Program-made: the position numbers and the translations under genes | Notes under the pieces: generated by a model | The model's database searches: none | Seen by the model: only the letters and a program-made list of their open reading frames with translations | Told to the model about the DNA's origin: nothing | In this document: positions 1-8,100 of the stretch, one piece after another | How the letters are laid out: every line of letters begins with the position of its first letter | Position numbering within the stretch: position 1 is the stretch's first letter | NCBI GenBank assembly: GCA_046349595.1 | Contig: JAXMCA010000001.1 | Location: 2,852,001 to 2,916,000 of the forward strand | Source: JACRLW01 sp046349595 | GTDB taxonomy: Bacteria > Planctomycetota > UBA1135 > UBA2386 | Direction of reading: 5' to 3' | Length of the DNA stretch: 64,000 nt

Positions 1-426
1 GGTCTCACACAGCGCGAAGCGACCGGGCAGGGCGTGGTATCCGGCTCCGGCGTCGGGAACGGGGACCAGCGGATGCATCGCCGCGGTCCGCGCGCCGCAC
101 GACGACGCGAGCGGCGCGAGGGCATCGCGTCCGACGGCGCCGGCGAGGTGGAAGACGAGCGCACACGAGCGCACCGCACGACGCGACGCGAGGTCGGCGG
201 CCAGAGGCGCGATGACGGAGTCGGGCACCGCCAGCACCACGACCTGCGCGGCGTGCAAGTGCTCGAACTCGAGCGCGGCACCACCACCGACGAAGCGGAG
301 CGCCTCCGCGACACGGGCGGGATCGCGCCCCAGGAATCCTCGGAATGCGAAGCCGGCCTCGCGCCAGCGGCGCGCGAGAGCTCGACCGAGTCGGCCTGGG
401 CCGACGACTGCGATCTGGATCGGCAA
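1..426 (-). CDS. DUF2520 / Rossmann-like NAD(P)-binding protein (3' part missing)
   Basis: The first 142 codons of a minus-strand gene are seen; the rest lies beyond the left edge. The product starts with a Rossmann fold: VVGPGRLGRALARRW at residues 7-21 has the GxGxxG nucleotide-binding loop, followed by VVVLAVPDSVIAPLAADL at about 62-79 and MHPLVPV at about 119. This layout matches the Rossmann-like plus DUF2520 family, related to ketopantoate/pyrroline-carboxylate reductases, which is often found beside pantothenate genes. Here panC is 2 kb upstream in the same strand block, which fits. The chosen start is TTG at 426; no better in-frame start or Shine-Dalgarno is visible, so the start is uncertain. 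The substrate is not deducible from the sequence. Confidence 0.72.
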   Translation of the reverse strand, partial: MPIQIAVVGPGRLGRALARRWREAGFAFRGFLGRDPARVAEALRFVGGGAALEFEHLHAAQVVVLAVPDSVIAPLAADLASRRAVRSCALVFHLAGAVGRDALAPLASSCGARTAAMHPLVPVPDAGAGYHALPGRFALCET

Positions 427-490
427 GTTGCGACGGACGGACGGGGTTGCGCTCCCGATTGTGCGTCGCGCGGCGCGTTTCGCCAGCTTC

Positions 491-562
491 GTCCGATCAG
501 CCTTCGGCAGCGTCGTCCGATCAGCCTTCGGCAGCGTCGTCCGATCAGCCTTCGGCAGCGCG
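491..562. repeat. Three tandem copies of a 24-bp unit across the spoVG stop codon
   Basis: A 24-bp unit beginning GTCCGATCAGCCTTCGGCAG is repeated head to tail at 491-514, 515-538 and 539-562, with only the outer edges diverging. On the minus strand each unit reads codons for AAEG followed by TGA. The stop codon of spoVG (545-547) lies in the first copy met by ribosomes, and the next two copies repeat the same last codons and stop in the same frame. The unit length is a multiple of three. Slipped-strand duplication of a gene end is the simplest explanation. Confidence 0.9.
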
Positions 563-1069
563 GCGATCGTCGGCGGGGCGCTCGGCGTCGCGCCGCGGGA
601 GGTCGAGCAGGTAGTCGTCGGCGGAGAACTCGTCCGAACCGTCGAGGTCATCGAAGGTCGTCGGCTGGTAGCCCTCCTGCTTGCTGCGCTCCACCTCGTC
701 GCCGTAGGCGCGCATGATCGCCTCGTGCAGGCGCTCGCGGCACGAGCTGTGGATCGGATGCGCGAGATCGGCATGGAGACGGACCCGCGCGTCGGGGCTG
801 CGCATGGCGCGGTCGCCGTCGATCCCCTGGCCACACTGGTTGCAGAAGCGCGCACGCAGGTGGTTCTTGTGGCCGCAGCGCGGGCAGTGGTCGCAGATCT
901 TCCGGCTCGGCATGGCCACGAAGGCGCCCCGGCCGCCCTCGATGATCTTCAGATCGCGCACCACGAAGGCATCCCCGAAGGTGACGCTGCAATAGGCCTT
1001 GAGCTTGCTGCTCGGATCGCCCGTGAGCTTCACGCGGATTTCGGTGATCGGCAGGTCGCGTTCGCTCAC
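545..1069 (-). CDS. spoVG: SpoVG-family nucleic-acid-binding protein with inserted zinc ribbon
   Basis: SpoVG proteins are small DNA/RNA-binding regulators. This one has 174 residues against about 90-100 for Bacillus SpoVG. The family core is visible in two pieces: ITEIRVKL at 8-15 with AYCSVTFGDAFVVRDLKII (25-43) and FVAMPS (50-55), then HADLAHPIHSS (99-109) and the following helix. Between them are about 40 extra residues holding a four-cysteine zinc ribbon, C62-x2-C65 and C76-x2-C79, with a further Cys at 59. The C-terminal 45 residues are acidic and low in complexity. Translation starts at GTG 1069 behind GAGGGG. It lies 36 bp downstream of ispE; spoVG and ispE are also near each other in Bacillus. 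The fold assignment is firm; the role of the ribbon is unknown. Confidence 0.88.
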   Translation of the reverse strand: MSERDLPITEIRVKLTGDPSSKLKAYCSVTFGDAFVVRDLKIIEGGRGAFVAMPSRKICDHCPRCGHKNHLRARFCNQCGQGIDGDRAMRSPDARVRLHADLAHPIHSSCRERLHEAIMRAYGDEVERSKQEGYQPTTFDDLDGSDEFSADDYLLDLPRRDAERPADDRRAAEG

Positions 1070-1105
1070 GGGGCCCCTCGTTGGTCGGTTGCAGGTCTTC
1101 GGTGT

Positions 1106-2080
1106 TCAGCCCTGATCTCGGCTCGACCACGCAACGCGGCCGGGCCGGAGCGGGGCGGCGAGGGCGTTCGCCCGCAGCACCCGGACCGCTCCCCCCGGGT
1201 CCGGACGCCGCGCGAGCGCCGCCTGGATCCGGACCGCGATGCGATCGGCTTGCGCGGCGGAAGCCGATTCGACGAAGAGGGTCGATCCGCTGCCGCTCAT
1301 GCGGACGCGGACGTCTTCCCCTTCGAGGGAGGCGACGAGGGACTGACGCAGGTCACGCAATCCGGGCGTGCACTGCATCGCAGGCTCCTCGAGTTGGTTG
1401 CCCCCAGCTTCGATCACCGCAAACTCCGATGCCGTCGGCGTTTCAGTGGCGCGGACCATAGCTGGCGCAACGGTTTCGGTCAATCGGGAGGCGAGCGCGT
1501 GGAACACCGCTTTGGTCGGAGTACCAAAGGGCGGAAGAACCAGCACGAAGTGACGCGGTGGCTGATCCGGCATCGGCCACAGTTGTTCGCCGACCCCGCG
1601 CGCGAAGCAGGTCACCGCATCGCAGAAGGGACCACGGAGGAAGAAGGGGACGTCGGCGCCGAGCGCGAGCGCGATCTCGGCGAGCGCGGCCTCGCTCAGC
1701 GGCGCGCCACACAGCGATTGCGCCAGGCACAGCATCGCCGCGGCGTCGGCACTGCCCCCTCCGAGTCCCCCGCCGGCGGGGATGCGCTTGCGGAGCACGA
1801 CGTCGAATCCTCCTTCGGCACCACTGCGCGCCAGGAAGGCCCCCGCGGCGCGCACGACGAGGTTGTCGTCGCCCGCGACGACCGGGAGCCCACCCTGCTG
1901 CTCCGCGATCAGCCGCAGTCCGACCCCGGGTTCCGCGCGCCGCGTCGCGCACAGCTCGTCGCAGAGATCGATGGCGACGAAGATGGTCTCCAGCTCGTGG
2001 AAGCCGTCGGGACGACGACCCAGCACGCGCAATCCGAGGTTCAGCTTGGCCGGTGCGCGGAGCGCGAGGGCGTCGCTCAT
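1106..2080 (-). CDS. ispE: 4-diphosphocytidyl-2-C-methyl-D-erythritol kinase
   Basis: IspE phosphorylates CDP-methylerythritol in the cytoplasmic MEP route to isoprenoid precursors. The 324-residue product is a GHMP kinase: APAKLNLGLRVLGRRPDGFH at 9-28 contains the catalytic Lys region, PAGGGLGGGSADAAA at 101-115 is the ATP-binding glycine loop, LGADVPFFLRG at 141-151 carries the catalytic Asp, and MSGSGSTLF near 260 is the third GHMP motif. The length is slightly above the usual 280-310 because of a longer C-terminal tail. The ATG at 2080 overlaps the end of the upstream folK-panC gene by 4 bp (ATGA), so the two are probably translated in a coupled way. Confidence 0.95.
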   Translation of the reverse strand: MSDALALRAPAKLNLGLRVLGRRPDGFHELETIFVAIDLCDELCATRRAEPGVGLRLIAEQQGGLPVVAGDDNLVVRAAGAFLARSGAEGGFDVVLRKRIPAGGGLGGGSADAAAMLCLAQSLCGAPLSEAALAEIALALGADVPFFLRGPFCDAVTCFARGVGEQLWPMPDQPPRHFVLVLPPFGTPTKAVFHALASRLTETVAPAMVRATETPTASEFAVIEAGGNQLEEPAMQCTPGLRDLRQSLVASLEGEDVRVRMSGSGSTLFVESASAAQADRIAVRIQAALARRPDPGGAVRVLRANALAAPLRPGRVAWSSRDQG

Positions 2081-3399
2081 GCGGCGGTCTCCGGCAGCTC
2101 GTCCCGCCCGAGCACCGCATTGTCGAGAAGACGGGTGGCCGGGTCGCCGAAGCGCCCCGCCACGAGGAGGCGCACCGGCCCGACGGTTCCGGAAGGCAGC
2201 TCGGCGAGGTCGTCCGCGGAGCGCAGCTCGAGGTAGTCGACACGACAGCGCGGTTCGCCGGCGAGCACCTCGCGGGCCCGCGCGAGCAGACGATCACGGT
2301 CGCGCTCGCCGTCGCGGAAGAGGCGATCGGCGGCACGCAGCGCGCGCGACAGCACCCGACCTGCACGTCGATCGTCCGGCGCGAGGTAGATGTTGCGCGA
2401 GCTCATCGCCAGGCCGTCGGGCTCGCGGACGATCGGGCAGCCCTCGATCACGCCGCAGAGCCCCAGGTCGGCGTGCACGCGACGCAGCACGGCGAGCTGC
2501 TGGGCATCCTTCTCGCCGAAGTAGCCGAGGTGCGGCAAGGCGAGCGACCACAGGCGCGTCACCACCGTGGCGACCCCGCTGAAGTGGTCCGGCCGAGCGG
2601 CGCCTTCCATGCCGAGCGCCTCCCGCCCGACCGCGATCCTGCTCACGAAGCCGGGCGGATACATGGCCTCCACCGAGGGCGCGAAGACCACGTCGACGTC
2701 CTCGCGCGCGCACAGCGCGACGTCGGCATCGAAGGGTCGCGGATAGCGCGACAGATCCTCGTGGGGTGCGAACTGCAGCGGATTGACGAACACCGTCGCC
2801 GCCACGCGATCGCACCCGGCGCGGGCGCGGCGCATCAGCGAGGCGTGTCCCGCGTGCAGCGCGCCCATGGTGGGGACGAGTCCGATGCGACAACCACCGG
2901 CACGCCATTGCGCACACAGGTTCGCGAACGCGGCCGGGTCACGCACCACGCGCGGCCGCGGCTCCTGGGGGATGCGTCGCACGTCGACGCCGAGCTCGCG
3001 CAGCGGCTCGAGCACGAACTCACGCTCGTGCAGACGCGGGTGCGGGACGATCAAGTCGCGCGTGTCGATCCGGTCGCTGCCGAACAGCAGGATGTCGATG
3101 TCGAGTTCGCGCGGGCCGAATCGCACACCGTCCGCCGCGCGCCCGGCTTCGCGCTCGATGACCTTGCACACCGACAGCAGGGCGTGGGGCGACAACATGC
3201 AGCGGACCGCGACCGCTGCATTCAGGAACGGGCCCTGCGGCGGGCCTCCGACCGGTGCGGTCTCGCGCACACGCGAACACGCGAGGATCTCGATCCCGGG
3301 CACGCTGCGCAGCCGGTCGAGTGCGAAGTCGAGGTGCCGCTGCCGATCACCGCGATTGCTGCCGAGTCCGAGATGGACGACGACCGGATCCGTGGGCAT
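2077..3399 (-). CDS. Fused HPPK (FolK) - pantothenate synthetase (PanC)
   Basis: One 440-codon frame joins two complete enzymes. Residues 5-135 are 6-hydroxymethyl-7,8-dihydropterin pyrophosphokinase (folate synthesis): GLGSNRGDR at 11-19, FGPRELDIDILLFG at 94-107 with the Mg-binding Asp pair, and VPHPRLHEREFVLEPL at 118-133. Residues 150-440 are pantothenate synthetase, which condenses pantoate and beta-alanine with ATP: LVPTMGALHAGHASL at 174-188 (HIGH-like), TVFVNPLQF at 202-210, GYFGEKDAQQ at 292-301, and GLAMSSRNIYL at 329-339 (KMSKS-like). About 15 residues link the two. No stop or frameshift separates them. It lies 15 bp after pssA and overlaps ispE by 4 bp. All key motifs are intact, so both activities are expected. 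Confidence 0.93.
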   Translation of the reverse strand: MPTDPVVVHLGLGSNRGDRQRHLDFALDRLRSVPGIEILACSRVRETAPVGGPPQGPFLNAAVAVRCMLSPHALLSVCKVIEREAGRAADGVRFGPRELDIDILLFGSDRIDTRDLIVPHPRLHEREFVLEPLRELGVDVRRIPQEPRPRVVRDPAAFANLCAQWRAGGCRIGLVPTMGALHAGHASLMRRARAGCDRVAATVFVNPLQFAPHEDLSRYPRPFDADVALCAREDVDVVFAPSVEAMYPPGFVSRIAVGREALGMEGAARPDHFSGVATVVTRLWSLALPHLGYFGEKDAQQLAVLRRVHADLGLCGVIEGCPIVREPDGLAMSSRNIYLAPDDRRAGRVLSRALRAADRLFRDGERDRDRLLARAREVLAGEPRCRVDYLELRSADDLAELPSGTVGPVRLLVAGRFGDPATRLLDNAVLGRDELPETAA

Positions 3400-3414
3400 G
3401 TCCGAACGGCGGAT

Positions 3415-4344
3415 TCAGTTGCGCAGGGAGTTCGCGTCACCCAGACGCGGCGACGCGAGCGCATCGTCGCCCCCGCCGTCGTCGTGCGGGTCCTTGCGAT
3501 GCATCGATCGCAGCAGGCCGCGCAGCAGGCCGGTCATGAGATAGGCGAGGCCGGCGACCAGGAGCGCGAGTTGCCATTCCACCAGGGCGAGCCCGAGCAG
3601 GACCACGAGCCCGGCGAGGAAGGCGAAGGAGTGGCGCTTGCCCACCAGGGCGTGGAACAGGTGTGGGAAGGGCACACGACTGACCATCAGCAGCCCGATC
3701 AACACGAGGCTCGCGGGAAGGGCGCGCACCGCGAGTCCGCTGGCGCTCTCCGGCAGGAGCCAGTGGGTGATCTTGGCGTCGGCGTCGTAGCGGCTGCAGA
3801 AGAAGGCGAGGATCGCGCCGACCGCGGCGGCCGCTCCGGGTGAGGGCAGACCACGGAACTCGCGATGATCCTCCTCGGCCCCCCCGCTCGACTCGACGTT
3901 GAACCGCGCCAGCCGCATCGCCGCGCACACCACGTAGACCGCGGCGCAGAAGTAGTAGAGCTTGGGATGCGGCGGCAACAGGTCCTTGGGCAGACCCTCG
4001 TGGAGCTTGACGAGTTGCAGCGACACGAAGGCCGGCGCGCAACCGAAGGTCACCACATCGGCGAGGCTGTCGAGCTGGGCGCCGAAGGCGCTGGTCTGAC
4101 CGGTCATCCGCGCGATGCGTCCATCGAGCGCATCGAAGATCATCGCGGCGAAGATGCACAGCGTGGCGGTCTGGAAGAGGTCGACGACGCCGGGCGAGTC
4201 GATGTTGCCGAGCCGCACCGCGTCGGCCGCCTTCGCCATGGCGAGGAAGCCGAGGAACAGGTTGCCGAGCGTGACGAGCGACGGCAGCACCGGCACCGAG
4301 CGGAGATCGCGAAGCCGCTTCTGACGCGGTCGGGGAAGGTTCAT
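3415..4344 (-). CDS. pssA: CDP-diacylglycerol-serine O-phosphatidyltransferase
   Basis: PssA makes phosphatidylserine, the precursor of phosphatidylethanolamine, at the inner membrane. The 309-residue product shows the CDP-alcohol phosphotransferase signature at residues 71-96, D-x2-DG-x2-AR-x8-G-x3-D-x3-D, reading DALDGRIAR, then FGAQLDSLAD. Several hydrophobic segments flank it (about 22-38, 60-72, 128-141, 170-185, 210-285). The frame stays open upstream to 4497, but the ATG at 4344 has GGAG at a good distance and gives the usual family N-terminus, so it is preferred. This is the first gene of the leftward block and is divergent from the gene at 4496. Confidence 0.93.
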   Translation of the reverse strand: MNLPRPRQKRLRDLRSVPVLPSLVTLGNLFLGFLAMAKAADAVRLGNIDSPGVVDLFQTATLCIFAAMIFDALDGRIARMTGQTSAFGAQLDSLADVVTFGCAPAFVSLQLVKLHEGLPKDLLPPHPKLYYFCAAVYVVCAAMRLARFNVESSGGAEEDHREFRGLPSPGAAAAVGAILAFFCSRYDADAKITHWLLPESASGLAVRALPASLVLIGLLMVSRVPFPHLFHALVGKRHSFAFLAGLVVLLGLALVEWQLALLVAGLAYLMTGLLRGLLRSMHRKDPHDDGGGDDALASPRLGDANSLRN

Positions 4345-4482
4345 GGCAGCACTCCGCTTCGTGGTCGGACGGGGTTCGACGTGCGAGTCCGCGACCCGGA
4401 GGGGCGGAAACTCTATCGGTGATGCAACCGCTGTGCACGGAACGGGCGTCGACCTGTCGCCCGTGGTCGACGACCCTCGCGC

Positions 4483-4488
4483 TACCAT
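4483..4488 (+). promoter_or_regulatory. -10-like element TACCAT, 7 nt before start codon
   Basis: TACCAT ends 7 nt upstream of the ATG at 4496, where transcription would begin at or next to the start codon. No Shine-Dalgarno is present. It is one of a recurring set in this window. No convincing -35 is visible. Confidence 0.45.
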
Positions 4489-4495
4489 CCGCAAC

Positions 4496-5530
4496 ATGTC
4501 GCGTGCCAGCGCCGATGCCGTCTACCTGCGCCGCCTGCACCACGACGTGGTCAATCGACCGCCCTCCCCCGCCGAACTCGGGGCATTGCAGGGCATGCCG
4601 CTCGATCGCGTCAGCAAGCAGGTCTGGAGGCGCCGCGAGGCGATGGAGGAGTGGCTCGAGGAGGAGCTGTACTTCTACCTGCTGATCGACCGCTTCCGCC
4701 CGCGCACGCCGGCCATCGAGGACCTGCCCGATCGCCTCGCGCGTGGTCGCGCCAGCGCGCGCGACGCCACCGCCGAGATCCTGCTCTCGACCGGCTTCTC
4801 GCTGCGTAATCCCGGCAACGACACCTTCGTCACGGTCGTGCTCGAGCAATGCCTCGGCATGAAGGTGCAGGAGCGCAAGGGCGCCGCCGAACTCGAGGCC
4901 GGCAAGCAGATGTACGACGGTCGCACCGCGAAGCTGTGCGGACAGGAGGGCAGCAGCCAATCCGACATCGTGCGCATCGCGCTCGGGCAGGACGCGTTTC
5001 GCGCGCGCCTCCTCGACCGTCACCACCAGCGCTTCTTCGGGCGGCCGATGAAGAGCCGCGGCGACAAGTTCGTCGCCGACACCGTCGCCGCATTGCGCGG
5101 CGACGAAGCCGGGTTCTTCGCGACGCTTGCCGAGTGGACGGCGTCCGACGAGTACCTCGAAGCGACGCGGACCAGGAAAGCGCGCACCCAGCGACAGCTC
5201 GTGCGTGCGCTGTACTTCGACGTGCTCGAGCGCGCTCCCGACTACGAGGAGATGCGCAACATGCGCAACGCGCTGCAGTCGATGGCCGACCCGACCCCGT
5301 TGCGCGCGGTCCTCGCCAAGCTCCTGCTCGACGCCAAGGCGGCGAAGCTCCCGGGTCTCGAGCGCGGCAAGGAAGCCGAGTACGTGCGGCAGTGCTTCCT
5401 GCGCTACCTCGGACGCGAGCCGACGCAGGGTGAGGCATCGCGCTACACCGAGACGCTGCGCGATCCGGAAGCCGATCCGAAGCTGGTGCCGCGTGCGCTG
5501 CTCGGGTCGGTCGAGTACGGGTACTGCTGA
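4496..5530 (+). CDS. Helical repeat protein with DUF1549/DUF4214-like modules, function unknown
   Basis: A 344-residue protein without signal peptide or membrane segment, rich in Arg, Glu and Ala. Three stretches follow a common pattern of an aromatic/Arg-rich helix, then R-x-P-x3-E: YLRRLHHDVVNRPPSPAE at 10-27, VRALYFDVLERAPDYEE near 238-254, and VRQCFLRYLGREPTQGE near 299-315. This pattern resembles the helical units of DUF1549 and DUF4214 proteins, common in planctomycetes, but the match is by eye only. The frame is open upstream to 4343; ATG 4496 is chosen because the repeat begins there and a -10-like TACCAT lies 7 nt before it. The function is unknown. Confidence 0.75.
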   Translation: MSRASADAVYLRRLHHDVVNRPPSPAELGALQGMPLDRVSKQVWRRREAMEEWLEEELYFYLLIDRFRPRTPAIEDLPDRLARGRASARDATAEILLSTGFSLRNPGNDTFVTVVLEQCLGMKVQERKGAAELEAGKQMYDGRTAKLCGQEGSSQSDIVRIALGQDAFRARLLDRHHQRFFGRPMKSRGDKFVADTVAALRGDEAGFFATLAEWTASDEYLEATRTRKARTQRQLVRALYFDVLERAPDYEEMRNMRNALQSMADPTPLRAVLAKLLLDAKAAKLPGLERGKEAEYVRQCFLRYLGREPTQGEASRYTETLRDPEADPKLVPRALLGSVEYGYC

Positions 5531-5585
5531 GATCGGTCCCCCGGGGGGTTGTCGGACCGGGTCGTCGCGGTCAAGGTCTGCGCGC

Positions 5586-7877
5586 ATGCTCGCCCGCACG
5601 TTCCTGGCCGCACTCTCCGGATCGCTCGTGCTGGCGTCCGCGGTCCGCTCCCAGTCCGCGCATTGGACTCAGATCGATTCCTGGCCGAGCGCCCGACGCG
5701 ACGCAGCCGTCGCCGTCGACATCCCGCATCGGCAGGTGTTCTGCTTCGGCGGTTACCCTGGGCTCGACGACCTGTGGGTGTACGCCGGCGGCGAGTTCCG
5801 GGTGGTGCCCACGATCGGCTCGCGACCCTCGCCCCGCTTCGCCTGCGCGATGGCCTTCGACAGCGCCCGGAACCGACTCGTCCTGCACGGCGGAGCCACC
5901 GCCGCCGGCGTGTTCGTGAACGACACTTGGGAGTTCGATCCGGGAACGTCGCGCTGGAGCCTGATCGCGACCGGCGCGACGCGACCCTTCGCCGAACCCT
6001 ATCAGCAGATGGTGTACGACCGACGCGTCGGCACCTGCATCCTGTTCGAGGGACTGCACTCCAACGGCACCTGGACGTTCGACGGTGCACGCTGGCAGCG
6101 CCTGGCGGTGTCGGCCGCACCCAGCACGCGCGCCGCGACGTCGATGGTCTACGACGGCACACGCGGCCGCGCGGTGCTCCACGGTGGCACCCTGGGACAG
6201 AGTGTTCTGGACGACACCTGGGAGTTCGACGCGCTCGCCTCGACCTGGACGCGGATCTCCACCGCACACCGCCCTCCGCAGACCTACGTCACGAAGATGG
6301 TCTTCGACCCGGTGCGCGGGCGCACGCTGTGGAGGTCGACGATGGCACCCCAGGAGATGTGGGAGTTCGACGGCAGCGACTGGCAGCGCGTCGTCGAGAC
6401 CGCGGTCCCGACCGATCGCCTCGCTGCAGCCCTGATCTTCGATCCGGTGCGCGGTGTTCCGGTGCTGTGGTCCGGCGCGATCAACGCGCCGATCCCCCGT
6501 GAGTTCGACGACCTGTGGCAGTTCGATCCCGTGCAAGGGCGCTGGTCGCCATTGCCGGCACCCGCGCGCCTCGGACGCCGCTTCGAGCACGCCGTCGCCA
6601 CCGATCCCGTCCGCGGAGTCGTGATGTCGTTCGGAGGCTGGGATCTCGAGAACCCCGGTGCTCCGAGTGCGGAGCAACTCCGCTTCGACGGTCACAGGTG
6701 GCAGACCGAAGCGGTCGCCACTCCCCCTGGTCGCACCGACCACGCGATGGCCGCCGACACGCGGCGTGGCCGCGTCGTGATGCTCGGCGGCTTCGGCAAT
6801 GGTGCGGCCTTGCTCGGCGACACCTGGGAGTGGGACGGCTCCTCGTGGACCCAGCTCCCGTTCGCGTCGAACGGACCCGGCCTGCTCGCGATGCACGCGA
6901 TGTGCTACGACCCCGACGAGGGACGAACCCTCGTGGTCGGTGGGATCGTCAACGGTTCGGGTCGGCTCAACGCGCAGATGTTCGAACTGCGCGACGCAAC
7001 GAGCAACTGGCAGGAGGTGGTGACCGCGACGACCCCGCCGATGCGCAGGTCGACTGCTCTCGCCTACGACCTCGTGCGTCATCGTGTCGTGATGTTCGGC
7101 GGCGAGACCAATCTCGGCCTCCTCGGCGACACCTGGGAGTTCGATGGGCACGACTGGGCGCTGCGATCACCGTCACACGCTCCGACCGCGCGGAGCAACC
7201 ACGCGCTCTGGTTCGACCCTCGTATCGAGAGGGTCGTGCTCGTCGCGGGCACCGATCACACGATCGAGTTGGAGGATGCCTGGATCTGGGACGGCCAGGA
7301 CTGGAAACCGCTGCTGCAATCGTCCTGGCCACCCCGCCGTGCGCAGCATGCCATCGCCTGGGATCCGACGCTCGGCACGGCGATCCTGTGCGGTGGCCGA
7401 CTTCCATCCAACGCGGGCACCGTGTTCGGCGACACATGGACCTTCGAACCCGAGCACCTCGGCGAGGTGACCTACGCGGGCAGTCGTTGCTTCTCCGGCA
7501 ATCGCACGCCCGTGCTGCGGACGACCGTCGGTGGTCGACCCTGGCTCGGTGAGACCCTGGAACTCCGTTGCACGGGACTCGACCCCACTCCGGGCGCAAC
7601 CGCGCTCGCCGTGCTCGGTCTCTCGGACCGAACCCTCGCCGGACGGATCCTTCCGCTGTGGCTCGGAGTTCCCGGCTGCTCGCTGCTCACCAGCGCCGAG
7701 TCGGTGATCCAGGCACCGCTGCTCGGCGGAACCCTCGATTGGTCGTTCACGATCCCCGCCGATGTGCGGCTCGCCGACGTGACGGTCTACGTGCAGTGCA
7801 TCGGTCTCGAATCCGGAGTGAATGCCTTCGGACTCCTGACCTCGAACTCGGCGCGGCTACGCATCGGCTGGCGCTGA
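5586..7877 (+). CDS. Secreted Kelch-repeat protein with common C-terminal domain
   Basis: A 763-residue exported protein. Residues 1-22 are a signal peptide (LAALSGSLVLASAVRSQS, cleavage after the Ala/Ser-rich end). Residues about 45-620 hold at least seven Kelch blades, recognisable by a GG doublet followed by DTWEFD-like strands, for example VLHGGATAAGVFVNDTWEFD, VMLGGFGNGAALLGDTWEWD and VMFGGETNLGLLGDTWEFD. This predicts a beta-propeller. The last 130 residues form a separate beta-rich domain that ends with TSNSARLRIG, related to the ends of other exported proteins here. The ATG at 5586 is chosen because the signal peptide begins there; the frame is open further upstream inside the preceding gene. 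The ligand is unknown. Confidence 0.85.
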   Translation: MLARTFLAALSGSLVLASAVRSQSAHWTQIDSWPSARRDAAVAVDIPHRQVFCFGGYPGLDDLWVYAGGEFRVVPTIGSRPSPRFACAMAFDSARNRLVLHGGATAAGVFVNDTWEFDPGTSRWSLIATGATRPFAEPYQQMVYDRRVGTCILFEGLHSNGTWTFDGARWQRLAVSAAPSTRAATSMVYDGTRGRAVLHGGTLGQSVLDDTWEFDALASTWTRISTAHRPPQTYVTKMVFDPVRGRTLWRSTMAPQEMWEFDGSDWQRVVETAVPTDRLAAALIFDPVRGVPVLWSGAINAPIPREFDDLWQFDPVQGRWSPLPAPARLGRRFEHAVATDPVRGVVMSFGGWDLENPGAPSAEQLRFDGHRWQTEAVATPPGRTDHAMAADTRRGRVVMLGGFGNGAALLGDTWEWDGSSWTQLPFASNGPGLLAMHAMCYDPDEGRTLVVGGIVNGSGRLNAQMFELRDATSNWQEVVTATTPPMRRSTALAYDLVRHRVVMFGGETNLGLLGDTWEFDGHDWALRSPSHAPTARSNHALWFDPRIERVVLVAGTDHTIELEDAWIWDGQDWKPLLQSSWPPRRAQHAIAWDPTLGTAILCGGRLPSNAGTVFGDTWTFEPEHLGEVTYAGSRCFSGNRTPVLRTTVGGRPWLGETLELRCTGLDPTPGATALAVLGLSDRTLAGRILPLWLGVPGCSLLTSAESVIQAPLLGGTLDWSFTIPADVRLADVTVYVQCIGLESGVNAFGLLTSNSARLRIGWR

Positions 7878-8100
7878 TCCGGCGGCGCCACAGGGGCGAT
7901 CCCCGACGCTCCGCGATCCCCTGCGGAAGCGATCCGGGCACACCCCGTCACGGGGTTATGCTCCCGCGCCGCCCGAGGGCATCGATGTCGCAGAGCACCC
8001 TCCCAACGAGTCGCCACCGGCGATCCACTCAGATCGCGTCCGCGATCACCCCGATCGACGCGCGTCCTTGGAGGGAGGAGCGCCAGGGTGCCGCCGTCGG

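Noticed and set aside
491..562. CRISPR-like array
   Set aside because: The 24-bp copies are directly adjacent with no spacers, so this is a simple tandem repeat.
3415..4497. Longer PssA starting at 4497
   Set aside because: The extra 51 residues have no hydrophobic or conserved character, and a good Shine-Dalgarno serves ATG 4344.
1558..5599. Long open frames antisense to ispE, folK-panC and pssA
   Set aside because: High GC content keeps antisense frames open; their products are rich in Arg/His with no family match, and the opposite strand encodes clear enzymes.
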